DNA of 64,000 nucleotides, taken from the NCBI GenBank assembly GCA_019009955.1, contig CM032233.1, positions 122,886,501 through 122,950,500 on the forward strand, read 5' to 3'. This DNA is from Riptortus pedestris. Lineage: Eukaryota; Arthropoda; Insecta; Hemiptera; Alydidae. The notes beneath the pieces were generated by a model, which saw only the letters and a program-made list of their open reading frames with translations, ran no database searches and was not told the origin of the DNA. Positions 35,252 to 46,308 of the stretch are shown here, one piece after another; the stretch's first letter is position 1; each line of letters opens with the position of its first letter. The position numbers and the translations under genes are program-made.

Positions 35252-35855
35252 AACGTCCGTCACGCAGGTGATTCGCAAACTAAGCAGATTTCCACGTCTG
35301 CCACGTATTTGCATTTATCTCAAAAATTAAAATTTCAATAAGAACAATATTTGGTATTTATGCTTCAAATAATGTGCTTCAAAATATAACAGGCTTATGA
35401 GATGAGTAAGGGGGGGGTGGTTTACTGAAGGACGAAAATTATAAAATGCAAGTATCTTGGTTAACGATCAATATAGTGAAAAAATGCATATAATATTATT
35501 TATAGAGCGTAACATTTGTAATAAAATTAGTTTTATCCAATTTTTAGATTCGACGCATAATAAAGATATTAAGATTTTTCGAAATTCTTCCCCTTTAAAC
35601 CCCTCCTCTCACTTGTCGGAATTCAACCATTAACGATCTTGATCTTTCTTTTTACATAAAACGCTTGTATATCGAGTTTGGTAAAGACAAGAAAAAATTG
35701 TGCTAGAGCGGCAACAAACAAATATATATAATTTTGAACGGACCTCATTTTCGTCATCTACTAGGTATCGACTGTCATTTGAAGACATTTTTTTGAAAGT
35801 CGCTTCATGAGTACAACCTCAATTGCTGATTTCGCTTTAGGGAAATCTGCTAAAA
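35252..35855 (+). mobile_element. HINE-W, full length, short AT run
   Basis: 5' tip with an altered hairpin (gcaggtgattcgcaaac), body, only a short AT stretch at about 35722, 3' module and end (gggaaatctgctaaaa). Confidence 0.85.
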
Positions 35856-36049
35856 TTAAAATGTTCAGAAAACATAATAGGGTAAACCAAATATTTTTGA
35901 TTTTCTATAAAATATGTACTAATATTATGTCAATTAATTTCTTTACACATCCTGAAATAGCATCTACAATTATATAATAACCAATAGTCCATTGATATTT
36001 GCACTGTATTTATTATGTATTGTTATTATTTATTTATTACCACTAAATT

Positions 36050-36055
<6 letters not shown>

Positions 36056-36104
<49 letters not shown>
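36056..36104. repeat. (AT)n microsatellite outside a HINE-W
   Basis: A 49-bp AT run without recognisable HINE-W on either side. It lies about 90 bp left of the minimal copy at 36194. Confidence 0.85.
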
Positions 36105-36107
<3 letters not shown>

Positions 36108-36193
36108 CAAGGCATATACCATATGCTTACATTCAGTAAACATACCAGGCTACATATACCACTACTCTCAGTTTGCTGTAAATACTAAAATAA

Positions 36194-36334
36194 AGTCCGT
36201 CACGTATATATAGTCTTGAACGGACCTCATTTTCGTCATCTCCTGGGTTGGATCGATGGAGATTTGAAGACATTTTTCGAAAATATTGTCATGAGTACGT
36301 CCTGAATAGCTGATTTCCTTAAGGGTAGTCTGCT
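36194..36334 (+). mobile_element. Minimal HINE-W, 140 bp
   Basis: The 5' tip (aaagtccgtcacg, about 13 bases) joins directly to a short AT stretch and then the full 3' module ending ctgctaa. The subterminal 5' repeat, hairpin and entire body are absent. Confidence 0.8.
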
Positions 36335-37172
36335 AACACACTCATTCCATGAATTTACCTGCGAGTTGTAATCATAGGAAGCAAAACATGAATATCCATC
36401 CCCCAGTAGACGATAGAAGGAAGTCAGGAAGGGGGCAGGTGGGTTCAAATGAGGAATTATGCTTTTTTGAAATTACTATAAAATAATATCAATTGTATTT
36501 TTGTGTTATGAAAGATAATGTATGGTGAATGAGGGAGAGAGGATCATTCAATGGACTCTTACATTTCAATCCTATTTGTCCTTCTCCCCAACAGTAGAGC
36601 CTTTATCCTAGGGACATGGCGTCGTCGCTTATTAGCCTACCAATGCTCCAACAAATACTATTCAATTCTATTAGAGTGTCAATATTCCTCGCCCTTCATA
36701 TCGGAAATTATGATTGGGTCATTCCAGTCCATATAGCTTTGATGCTTTTACATAGCTGCGGGAGGGAGATTGCGGAACCCTCTTTCGGAATGTTTGTAGA
36801 TGGACGTAGCCTCCCTCAAGTATATTATTGGGCAGTAAATTTTACTGTTGGCTATTCAATGGTTGAGGCACAGAATTATTCCAACTCCATTCTTAATTCA
36901 AACCTTAGGAGCTATTGCGAAAGTGTCACGCAGGGGTGCATAAACTATGAAGAGTTCTGGAAGTGCTGGAAATCCACGCTGATGATTTCATCTCACCATC
37001 TATTCTCAATTTCTCCCGTGATAAGAAGTCGATGTAAACAGGAATTCAAATGTAAGCCGGATATGAGATGTTTACTCCTTCAGCCTCTCTAAGTGAAAAC
37101 CAGATGAGTAAATGAAGTGGATAATTCTTAATAAAGAATAAATAGAGGCGTAATGAGATATTATATCTGTTT
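36335..37172. other. no gene seen
   Basis: The 158-codon frame at 36616-37092 includes a HINE-W 5'-tip fragment (gtcacgcaggggtgcataaac at about 36926) and shows no domain. It is judged non-coding. Confidence 0.5.
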
Positions 37173-37360
37173 TAGTAGATTTCCCTTAAGTCAGTAGATC
37201 AGTCGATCCTAAGCATGTGCTGAAAATGAGGTCCGTTAAAACTATACAGTTAACGCTCTAGCGGTCGAAATTTTTGTTTTATTCTTGTCAAACTCGACAC
37301 CAATTTAAACGTGTGACAAATGGGGAGGGGGTAGGGGACTTCGAAAGTTCAAAATCGGGT
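37173..37360 (-). mobile_element. HINE-W fragment
   Basis: Half palindrome, shortened 3' module and 'ttaacgctctagcggtcg' without an AT run, then part of the body. Confidence 0.65.
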
Positions 37361-37589
37361 CTTTTCTATTTAGCCATACCAGTTAATTTTTAAAATTATT
37401 AGTGATTTATCATACCGTTATTTAATAACACATGTCTATGTTTAAAGAAAAAAAATGATGCATGAGGAGGTTGTTACCCACCTATTACCTCCTAGATTTT
37501 AAGAAACGTTGAAGTTGTTTTTGTTAATAATGAATCTGATACAACTGAGTCGTGTTCTTAAATAAGAAGTGGCATTTAAGACATTTCAA

Positions 37590-38262
37590 AGGTTCGACTA
37601 TTGCATGAAACACGGAAATGTAGAAGAGGACACTTTATGAAGCTTGCTTTCACCAAAGAAGATCTCTAGCATATAACGTAGATGCAGTTTGAGAAGTTGC
37701 AGAGAGGAAATCGGTGGTTATGAAGGTACCTGGTTCAACCGATTTAAGTTATCATTCAGGAAGTGTATTTTGTTTATTTATGCCTGAGCGAATGGCTATG
37801 CAAACATAAACGTTTTACAAGAAAGAGTTGAAACTCAAACTGAAATTTCAATCAAGAACCATAACTGACTGGAAAAATTTGGAAAGAGAAGTGTGTGCCA
37901 GTGACATTTTAATAAAACCGATGGTAATTGGAGGTAAGGGCCTTTATTTAGAAGTTGATGAAAGTTGTTTTTCCAAAAGGAAATATCAGGTTGGAAGAAT
38001 ATACCCAAATCAATGGGTACTTGCAGGCGTGTGTAGAGTAACTTAGGAAGTTTTTTTTTGTATGCCGTGCCAGACAGAACAGCGGCTACATTAACCGAAT
38101 GCATTAGATGGTCTGTCGACCAGGAACAACGATATTTTCTGACTTATGGATATTATACCAAGGTCTCAAAAAGTTCCTGGAATGCGTTTCAGGCATTATA
38201 CAGTCAACCATTCACAAAATTTTGTTGATCACTCTTCTAGAAATAAAAGTAAAAGTCTGGGT
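37590..38262 (+). pseudogene. Merlin (ISXO2-like) transposase pseudogene
   Basis: Pieces in order: GTWFNRFKLSFRKCILFIYA (the helix-turn-helix side), then a stop, then the frame from 37828 with VIGGKGLYLEVDESCFSKRK and YPNQWVLAGV, which is the first catalytic D/E block of ISXO2/Merlin transposases. Then VPDRTAATL, and after a frame change RPGTTIFSDLWILYQ and TVNHSQNFVD, the blocks of the second and third acidic residues. Frameshifts near 38045 and 38125 and internal stops disable it. No terminal repeats were identified. The block order strongly supports the family. Confidence 0.85.
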
Positions 38263-38319
38263 AAAGTAAAAAATTCCTCAATAATCTTTATTATTATACG
38301 TCAAATTAAAAATTAAGAA

Positions 38320-38480
38320 ACAAAATTAGTTTTCAGCCTTAACCCCCCCCCCCCCCACTCCTACACATGTCATATTAACAATGAGCTGTAATATCATGAA
38401 CCACTTTATTCCAAGCTTAAATAACAAATATTGTTTTCATTGGTCTTTTACAGTTTGAAGTATACGCAAATATTTTTGGA
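38320..38480 (-). mobile_element. HINE-W body fragment with C-run
   Basis: 'agttttcagccttaac', a 15-C run, 'tcctacacatgtcatattaacaatgagctg' and 'ataacaaatattgttttcattg' are body motifs in reverse. Confidence 0.6.
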
Positions 38481-38727
38481 GTGGTCATCATTTAAGATTT
38501 GATTTGTAAACTACATGATTTTTATTAGATATTTAACCATTTAATGGAAAACAAATGATTATATTGGGTAATGGCTGAAGTCAGCCTTTTATAAAATTGA
38601 TGTTATTAATAAACCAAATTCCCGGATGAAGTAGAGTCAATATTTCAAGTAACTATCAAAATGATAAAAACTTTTTATTTGCGACTGTGATTCAAAATGG
38701 AACTTTTAAAGTGCCTTATCTCAGGTT

Positions 38728-38852
38728 TCAGCAGATTTCCCTTACGGGAAAATCCAGCTATTGAGATTGTACTCATGTCACGATTTTCGAAACTATTCTT
38801 CCAATGTCCATCGATCCTATCTATTAGATGACGAAAATGAGGTCTGTTCAAA

Positions 38853-38917
<65 letters not shown>

Positions 38918-39330
38918 GTTACCGCTCTAGCAGTCGTAATTTTGATTTAATCGTTACCAAACTCGATATTTAATCGTTTTATGTAAAAAGAAAGATCAAA
39001 TTCGTTAATGGCTGAAATCCGACCTGCGGGGGGGGGGGGGGGTTAGATGGAAGGAATATCAATAATTATAAATATCTCCGTTATTATGCGACGGATCGAA
39101 AAATTCTATATGACCAATGTTATTGCAAATGTAATGTACTATAAATGTTGTTGTGCACGTATGACAATCTTGATTATTATCCGATATATTTGCATGTTAT
39201 AGTTTTCGGCCATCAGTAACCACCCCCCCCCTACTCCTACTCATTCCATATTAACAATAAGCTGTTATATTAACTAATATTGTTCCCATTGAACTTTTAC
39301 TTAATCCATTAAATAAACGAATTTGGCATT
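38728..39330 (-). mobile_element. HINE-W, 3' half and most of the body
   Basis: Palindrome tttcccttacgggaaa, 3' module, (AT)n 38857-38913, body with G-run, and a second module start (ccatcagtaacc, C-run, caataagctg). The 5' tip was not found. Confidence 0.8.
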
Positions 39331-39817
39331 TTGTCCATTACAGCTAAATATAGTTCTGTTCAAATTGATATCTATCAAACGGTAGAAGAGTTGTTAGCTG
39401 CGTTGCTTTGGTTCTTGAGTCCACGGCCACACCTCTCCCCCCCCCCCTTAATTCTATAAATATTCTTTCGGTTTAACCACATTAAAGATTTCATTTGCAT
39501 TTTGCCCTATATTTATGATTGTATATTATAAAATACTCATCGATAACAAAAGTAGTACCCGATTGATCAAATACCAATAAGTATGAAATAATTTGGTTCT
39601 ATTGGATTAGATGAAGTTATCACTGCGGGATTAAAACATAGAAAAAAAGGTAGGGATGAAAAGATCGAGTAGGAAAGAAAAGGTTTACGAAAGCTAATTT
39701 TTGGAGGAGCATTTGGTAACAAAATGTTTAAAATGTTAGTAAAGCCTTACTTTCTTACTAGCCAAGCGCTACACTTTGGAAGGACCTGGGTCGCTGATTC
39801 TACGAATTCTGGTACCA
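39331..39817. other. no gene seen
   Basis: Unique-looking sequence leading into the satellite array. Confidence 0.45.
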
Positions 39818-40628
39818 AGCTGCAGGCAACAGTCAAAAGCTGTAGGCAATAGATAAGTGCTGCGGGCTATAACCAAACGCTACAGGCAATATCCAAAAGC
39901 TACAGGCAATATCCAAAAGCTACAGGCAATATCCAAAAGCTACAGGCAATAGCCAAAAGCTACAGGCAATATCCAAAAGCTACAGGCAATAGCCAAAAGC
40001 TACAGGCAATATCCAAAAGCTACAGGCAATAGCCAAAAGCTACAGGCAATATCCAAAAGCTACAGGCAATATCCAAAAGCTACAGGCAATATCCAAAAGC
40101 TACAGGCAATAGCCAAAAGCTACAGGCAATAGCCAAAACCTGTAGGCAATAGCCAAAGGTACAGGCAATAGCCACAGGTACAGGCAATAGTCAAAAGCTA
40201 CAGGCAATAGCCAAAAGCTACAGGCAATAGCCAAAGGTACAGGCAATAGCCAAAAGCTACAGGCAATAGCCAAAAGCTACAGGCAATAGCCAAAAGCTAC
40301 AGGCAATAGCCAAAGGTACAGGCAATAGCCAAAAGCTACAGGCAATAGCCAAATGCTGTAGGCAATAGCCAAAGGTACAGGCAATAGCCAAAAGCTACAG
40401 GCAATAGCCAAATGCTGTAGGCAATAGCCAAAGGTACAGGCAATAGCCAAAAGCTACAGGCAATAGCCAAAAGCTACAGGCAATAGCCAAAAGCTACAGG
40501 CAATAGCCAAAGGTACAGGCAATAGCCAAAAGCTGTAGGCAATAGCCAAAGGTACAGGCAATAGCCAAAAGCTACAGGCAATAGCCAAAAGCTACAGGCA
40601 ATAGCCATAAGCTACAGGCAATAGCCCA
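39818..40628. repeat. 20-bp tandem repeat array, about 40 units
   Basis: The core unit is gctacaggcaatagccaaaa. The left third is a regular 20-bp ladder mixing 'aatatcc' and 'aatagcc' types. The right part includes 19-bp 'ggtacaggcaatagccaaa' units and a higher-order unit of about 59 bp that repeats near 40310-40430. Edge units are the most diverged. The period is not a multiple of three and no frame stays open. Confidence 0.97.
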
Positions 40629-41308
40629 AGAAATGTTTTCTTCTCAGGACTATAACACGGAAACGGCTAGTATGGTTCGAACATACTAAAGGTTTCAAGT
40701 GCTCAGTTTGTGCTCAGGTTCATCATCTAGACGTTGACAATATTTTGTGCTTGGTTTAATCCGTATTTATACGGAGCTCTGATCGTGCTCCTGTCAATAT
40801 AAGGTTACCCTACGCCATATGCTGTGCCAGATTTAGAAAATAAGGAACATCCCAATACAATCACAATTACCCTCTAGATTAGGTGATTGATATTTTACAT
40901 TTGTCAAAATGAAATTATTTTTCAGTCTTATTTCTTTGTATAACAATTGATAATCTGTGATTGGGGATCATAAACAAGAAAATATGTGGTGAATTGGAGG
41001 CGATTCTTCTACACACTCGACAAAAGGAAGTCTTCACGATTCAAAACAAGCCTTGGAGGAGTATTCCATTCCCAGCATCTCTCCATATATTGTTCTGTAA
41101 TAAAAGCCAAGAGACGGGCATGGAGCGAGAGGGGAGACTCCACAAATGGATTAGATCAGATTCTTACAGCCCAATCCCATCTGCCCAGATATCTATGCTC
41201 TCACTTACATATATTACACCACTAGCTCTCATACAGCTCTCTCTCTCGGCGCTTCATATAAACATCGACCGAGTTGTTGACTCAAGATGTGAGCTCCGTT
41301 ATGCTAAC
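40629..41308. other. no gene seen; part duplicated
   Basis: Unique-looking except 41085-41185, which matches 34890-34990. Confidence 0.5.
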
Positions 41309-41580
41309 ATAAAAGTCCGTCACGCAGAGGCTGCGTAAACTAAGCAGCTTTCCCACATGAGGTTCTACAATAGATAAATCTAGATATTGGTAACAGTTAA
41401 CACCACCGTGAATATTAATTGAATAAATATAAACAATAATGAGAACTCTTTCAGTCAATTTTAATTACCTCCCAAAAGGAAACGTCAGCCAGCCTCTCAG
41501 AGCTGAACAGACAGATAGAAATATATTTACCGGAAAGAAAAACAATTACTGAAATATATCTGAAGATACCACATTAATTT
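41309..41580 (+). mobile_element. HINE-W 5' part
   Basis: Clear 5' tip and hairpin (agtccgtcacgcagaggctg), subterminal repeat and body of the 'caccaccgtgaatatta' subtype, also seen at 24670, 46110 and 59245. Lost after 'gaaatatatctga'. Confidence 0.75.
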
Positions 41581-41949
41581 TAACATGACTGATGACACAT
41601 TTGATGATTGAAAATGAATATAGGAAACAAAACAAAGCTTACAGAAAAAATATGGATCGTAAAAACGGTGCTTATATTACAAAACTAATAATGATGGCCT
41701 TAATTTAACCAACCAATATATTTATAAAGTAACATTAGATCGTTTCGAGAGGAGCTATTAATAACATCATGGAACCAACTAACATTATCTAAAAGAATTT
41801 TGATTCTTAATGCGGAGTAAAATATAACTTAATAAATAAACGGGTCAATGTCTGTGGTATGTAGGGGTTCAGTGTTAACTACTGTTTAATCAAATATTAG
41901 AAACAGAGGTCACACCTAGTGAGGGGTCCACTATTTATTTTTCTATGCT
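41581..41949. other. no gene seen
   Basis: AT-rich sequence without recognised features. Confidence 0.45.
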
Positions 41950-42330
41950 TTTTAAAAAAAGGTGACGTTGTCAAACTATCAAATCATCGAAATTAAATTC
42001 CTATTTGAGATGGAAAGATTACATTATTACCAGAACGCCATGCAGGATTTAAAAAGGGTTGGGGCTGCCTTGACCACATATTTACATTATCAGCTATAGC
42101 GAAATTACATATGAGGTTGCAAAAGAGATCGGTATTTGCTGCGTTCATTGATTTTGATTATGTGACTCACTCTAAATTATGGATTAAGTTAAATGATCAT
42201 AGTATCGTTCCAAAAATAATAAGAATTCTCAAAATCTTTAAGTTAATGCTACTATCCAATTTAATAAGGTACAAGTATAAATATGGGAAGATGGTTAGCA
42301 GGATTAGAATTAAGGTAAGGTGTTTGCGTG
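41950..42330 (+). pseudogene. LINE reverse transcriptase fragment
   Basis: Fragments in order are KKGDVVKLSNHRN, HAGFKKGWGCLDHIFTLSAI and then VFAAFIDFDYVTHSKLWIKL. These match the 'KKGD..NYRPISL', 'QxGFRKGxxTxDHIFTL' and 'AFIDFxKAFDSV' blocks of LINE reverse transcriptases. The FID of motif A retains the catalytic D, but the following residues are changed. The YADD motif is absent, and stops precede 42060. A degraded internal fragment without UTR. Confidence 0.7.
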
Positions 42331-42449
42331 TAGCTATGTTCAACTTCTGGTACATTTTTTTTGGATTCATTGAAGAATACTTTTGAGTTATTTCGTTTGA
42401 AATACTTTTATTTATTTTTTTTTAATTTCAGATTTTTGTTTTCCTTTTC

Positions 42450-42832
42450 TGGTAGTCTTGTTTCAAAGATAATTTTGTTGGCTTTAACTTTTATGTCGCA
42501 GCATTTTTCAATAAAATAGGCCGTTTCTGAAATAAAGATTTGTGCTAAAGGATGCGGCAAATTGAAAAATTCACCAATATATACTCGTTTTAGAATTTGA
42601 TTTTCTACAAGAATCCGTCTCTACAATAAAAGAGTATGGCATTCCATTGGAAATTCCAAAGTTATGGTCTCTGGAGAAGTACTGGAGAAGGTTACGAGGT
42701 TGAATAAGTACTGAAATGATTCTTCAGGGTCATAATTATGGCTCACCAAGTCTCAGCCTTTTATTAATACAATTAGTGATTTTAAAGGGGGGGGGGTGCA
42801 CGGAAACGTGGGACTCCCTGAATAAACCGCAC
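42450..42832 (-). repeat. Dispersed repeat, copy B
   Basis: It is an inverted relative of 4382-4735, ending in the C-rich tip (in reverse: cgtgcacccccccccttt). The two copies differ by many substitutions, so they are old. No coding capacity was seen. Confidence 0.65.
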
Positions 42833-42984
42833 CCCAATTGCAAGACAATAAACCTGTAAGCAATTGCAAACAAAAAAATAGACATTTGTAAAAAATATTA
42901 GTTATGAAGGCCTATTCAATTTGCATATATTTAAAATGACTATACTTTTAATTTAGGAGCAAGATGACAGATTATTGATTAATA

Positions 42985-43460
42985 CGTAGTACGTTCGGAA
43001 AGTAAGTTCCGTTTGCATTATTCTTCGCGATAGCGCTGCGATCGTAGTTCTGAGCTGCTCGGCAGTTACTCTGTGTCAACGGGAAGGAAATTACACAATT
43101 TTGAACTCCCTATGGTCGTCGCGCACTTCGTAGTGCTTTTTTGTAATGGCTGCGTTAATTGAGAATCCCACCGATTGTTCAAATTCGATAGGTGATCCGT
43201 TTTCTTAATTCAATACCCGTTAAAGCAATTGATATTCACCGACAAATCTGTGAAGTTTATGGAGAAAATGTGATGAATGGTTCAGTTGTGAGAAGATGGG
43301 TTCACAGTTCAAAGAAGAGTGAGATACAGTCCATATTGAGGAACGAAGTGGACGTCCGTGGTGAACTGATTCATGCAGTTCATGAGAAGATTAAAGAAAA
43401 AAGTAAGTTTACGATTAGTGCAGTTGCACTTGAATTCCCCCAAGTTTCACGAACAGTAAA
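42985..43460 (+). pseudogene. Mariner transposase N-terminal fragment with 5' end
   Basis: The left part holds a terminal-repeat-like acgttcggaaagtaagttcc. The frame around 43192 reads KAIDIHRQICEVYGENVMNG, then VRRWVHSSK, the first helix-turn-helix of mariner transposases, and later KFTISAVALEFPQVSRT, the second one. It stops abruptly near 43460, where unrelated LINE sequence on the other strand begins. The DDD catalytic domain and right terminus are missing. Confidence 0.75.
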
Positions 43461-43504
43461 GTTACGAGATCGTAATCATTTGTTTCTGCATATGAAGTCT
43501 TTTC

Positions 43505-43905
43505 AGATTATTGCTGTATGCATCCAATTGGTCATCCGATTTGTAGGTAGCAAACTTCAAATGCTCCTTCCAGTTTCGCCTTTTGTCAAGCATTATTCCC
43601 AAGTACTTGACCTTATCATTAAATTCTACTGTCTCCCCTGTTAGTCTGCCAGCTTCCAATTCAGTAAGTCTCCTCCTCCTCGTAAAGGGCACAACCACTG
43701 TTTTGTTTGAATTCAACGTGAACCCCGTTTTCTAACAATCCCTGTCTGTTAATCTCGGGGCTCAATTCATCAGACCTCATATCACCGCTTACTCTTTCCA
43801 TCAGATAATTATTATATCATCGGCCTATTCTACTGCCCTAAAGCCGTATCTGTTTAAATCCTCCAGTAGGGGGCTCACCACAAGGCTCCATTCATCTGCC
43901 TACCG
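43505..43905 (-). pseudogene. LINE reverse transcriptase fragment (motif C and thumb)
   Basis: In reverse, a frame from about 43895 gives VVSPLLEDLNRYGFRAVE, a stop, then ADDIIII, matching the 'GVVSPLL...YADD' part of jockey/R1-like reverse transcriptases. The frame 43716-43500 gives NKTVVVPFTRRR and VKYLGIMLDKRRNW, the 'KTxxxxFT...YLGVxLDxxLxW' block that follows. The tyrosine of YADD is lost to a stop. It is fused tail-first to the mariner fragment at about 43462. Confidence 0.75.
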
Positions 43906-44099
43906 TGCATGTTGCTGTTTTTTTTTTGTTCTGCGTTGAATATGATGACATCCTGTACAGGTCAATCCAATCTTTATATTCCCATTTATATGTCAACCCA
44001 CTGTTGACGGCAAGTATACTGGTAAATAAGCTGGTGCCCAGGAAAGGGACTGCTCTAATTCCTCCTATTCTATTCGTCCCCTGGTTATGACACACACTC

Positions 44100-44149
44100 T
44101 GTTGTGGGAAATCAGCTTGGCTTACGCAGTCCCTGCGTGATGGGCTTTT
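44100..44149 (-). mobile_element. HINE-W 5' tip fragment
   Basis: 'gtgggaaatcagcttggcttacgcagtccctgcgtgatggg' is the 5' end in reverse. Nothing else of the element is attached. Confidence 0.7.
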
Positions 44150-44763
44150 CATTTGTGAGCTAATGGCAACGTCCATATTAGGGCTAGTGATTAGGATTGC
44201 TCTTGATAAGCTAGCGGTCGGTTTGGGGGCTTGATTGAGGCCGAGTCAAGAGGCTGTAGGGGTTGGGCCAGTGTCAGCAGTTGGCGGATCACTGGCCCAC
44301 GGATTAGGGGAGCCGGGGAAATTGCTAGCTAATAGGATTATAGCTGTTCTATTTGGCGGCTGGGAGGAGGTCATTGTCCCGTCGGACCACTCTCAAAGCG
44401 CCCTCCTAAGCCCTCTATTACCCGTCATAAAGCCCTTCCAACATCAACACCGTCTCCAATCTCTCCCTACCACCCCCACTCTCCACCATACACTTACAAG
44501 AAAACTCCCACACGCGTTCAGTTCAATGTATTCGCCGACAATAATTCAGCTGGGAAAACAACAACAAATCCGTGCCGGAAATGAGCTGCCAAAACTCAGA
44601 TGTCAGATGTAAGCAAGACTATAGCAGTAGCTTGGTGGACTTTGCTCGATTGGTTAAATGGAAAAAAAATAATTGATACAAATTTACTTTTTAATCCCGT
44701 CGGTCTTCCCTAGTAGATAAAAAAAAATGGGCGCTCCTTCAAATATATATAGATGCTATGGTT
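44150..44763. other. no gene seen
   Basis: GC-richer unique sequence. The 125-codon frame at 44235-44612 has no recognisable domain or splice pattern. Confidence 0.45.
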
Positions 44764-45215
44764 TTAGCAGATTTCCCTTAAGGTAAATCAAGTATTGAGG
44801 TCGTACTCATGACGCAATTTTTGAAATATTTCTTAAAATGTTCATCGATCCTACCTAGTAGATGACGAAAATTTGTGATTAATATTGTACCTTCTTGTCT
44901 ATCGATCTATACAATTTTGTCTGTTGATCTGCAGTATACTCCATATTTAACCGTTTCAGTCAACAATAGATATCATAATTGTTATTGGCTGAAATTGGAC
45001 CTGGAATAGTGGGGGAATTAAAAAATTCAGAATATCTCCGTTATAATGCGTGAGATCGTAAAATGTTGGAGATTCAATCTTCTTAAACTATTGGTTTTCC
45101 ACAATTGTAGTTCTATGCATTTTTTATAACTCAAGTATTAAGCGAGTTATTCGAACTTGTTATCAACCTTCAGTAACGCCTCCCCCCCCCCACCTCACAC
45201 TTCTCACCATCGGGA
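44764..45215 (-). mobile_element. HINE-W without microsatellite, 5' end lost
   Basis: Palindrome tttcccttaaggtaaa, 3' module, no AT run, and a body of the 'cgtttcagtcaacaatag' subtype ending with a C-run. It abuts the next copy. Confidence 0.7.
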
Positions 45216-45217
45216 TT

Positions 45218-45359
45218 TAACAGATTTCCCCTAACGGAAATAAGCTATTGAGGTCGTACACATGACATGATTTCCAAACTTTTTCGTCAAATGTCCATCG
45301 ATCCTACCTAGGAGATGACGAAAATGAGGTAAATTCAAAACTGTTTATATCTATCTATT

Positions 45360-45437
<78 letters not shown>

Positions 45438-45626
45438 TGTTACCGCGCTATCGTTCGCAATTATTGTTTAATCGTTACCAAACTCGATATTTAATCATTT
45501 TATGTAAAAAGAAAGATCATGTCCGTTAACGGCTAAAATCGGACATGGTGGAGGGGAGGTTTAGAGGGGGAGAATTTCGAATCAATCTTATAGCAAATTA
45601 AATGTACTGTAAATACAGTTATATAT

Positions 45627-45695
<69 letters not shown>

Positions 45696-46192
45696 CTCAC
45701 TCTCTTGAATGTGAGCTGAAAAATATTCATTTTTTTCAGTTTTAAGCCTCCAGCAAACCCCCACTTCTACTCATGTTACATAAACAATACTTGGTTATGT
45801 AATAAACCACATTATTCAAAGCTTAAATACCAAATATTGTTTACATTTATTATACGAGATACATGCAAATATGTTCTGGTGACCACCCCCCTTCTTAAGT
45901 TTTGGACTACTTAAATTTGATTGATTGAGATAAAAATTATTCTGATTCATTATAAATTACAGTATTAGATATAGTAAATAGTTTTCAATCTAATTAATAC
46001 GTTATATTCAGATATATTACAGGAATTGTTTTTCTTTCTGGTTCTTTACATTTCAGATGCTTTCCGTCGGGTGGTTTCTTATTGTTCGTATTTATTCATT
46101 TAATATTACGGTGGTGTTGTGTTACCGGTATGTATTGTTAAACTTAAGTGGGAAATCTGCTTAGTTTACGCAGCCCCTGAGTGAAGGGCGTT
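45218..46192 (-). mobile_element. HINE-W, full length, ends 116 bp before the receptor exon
   Basis: Palindrome tttcccctaacggaaa, 3' module, (AT)n(GT)n at 45365-45435, body, a second AC/AT microsatellite at 45625-45690, the 'caccaccg'-subtype body in reverse, and the 5' tip (gtgggaaatctgcttag, gcagcccctgagtgaagg). Confidence 0.85.
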
Positions 46193-46308
46193 TTTGTTCT
46201 AGCGATCTGTCAATTATGACGTATTGCTGTGTTATTTTTTTTTAAATATTATATTTGTTGTATTGATATTATGTATGAGGTGATGTGTGTGTGGGTGTTT
46301 ATTTGCAG

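Noticed and set aside
34901..35341. 146-codon frame as a possible gene
   Set aside because: It starts in a segment repeated at 41085 and ends inside a HINE-W copy, so codons come from repeats.
36616..37092. 158-codon frame as a possible gene
   Set aside because: It has no recognisable domain, contains a HINE-W 5'-tip fragment near 36926, and lies in AT-rich non-conserved sequence.
39818..40628. CRISPR-like array
   Set aside because: Units are contiguous 19-20-bp repeats without unique spacers, and the sequence is eukaryotic. It is a satellite.
44235..44612. 125-codon frame as a possible exon
   Set aside because: No domain or convincing flanking splice sites were seen, and composition alone does not support coding.
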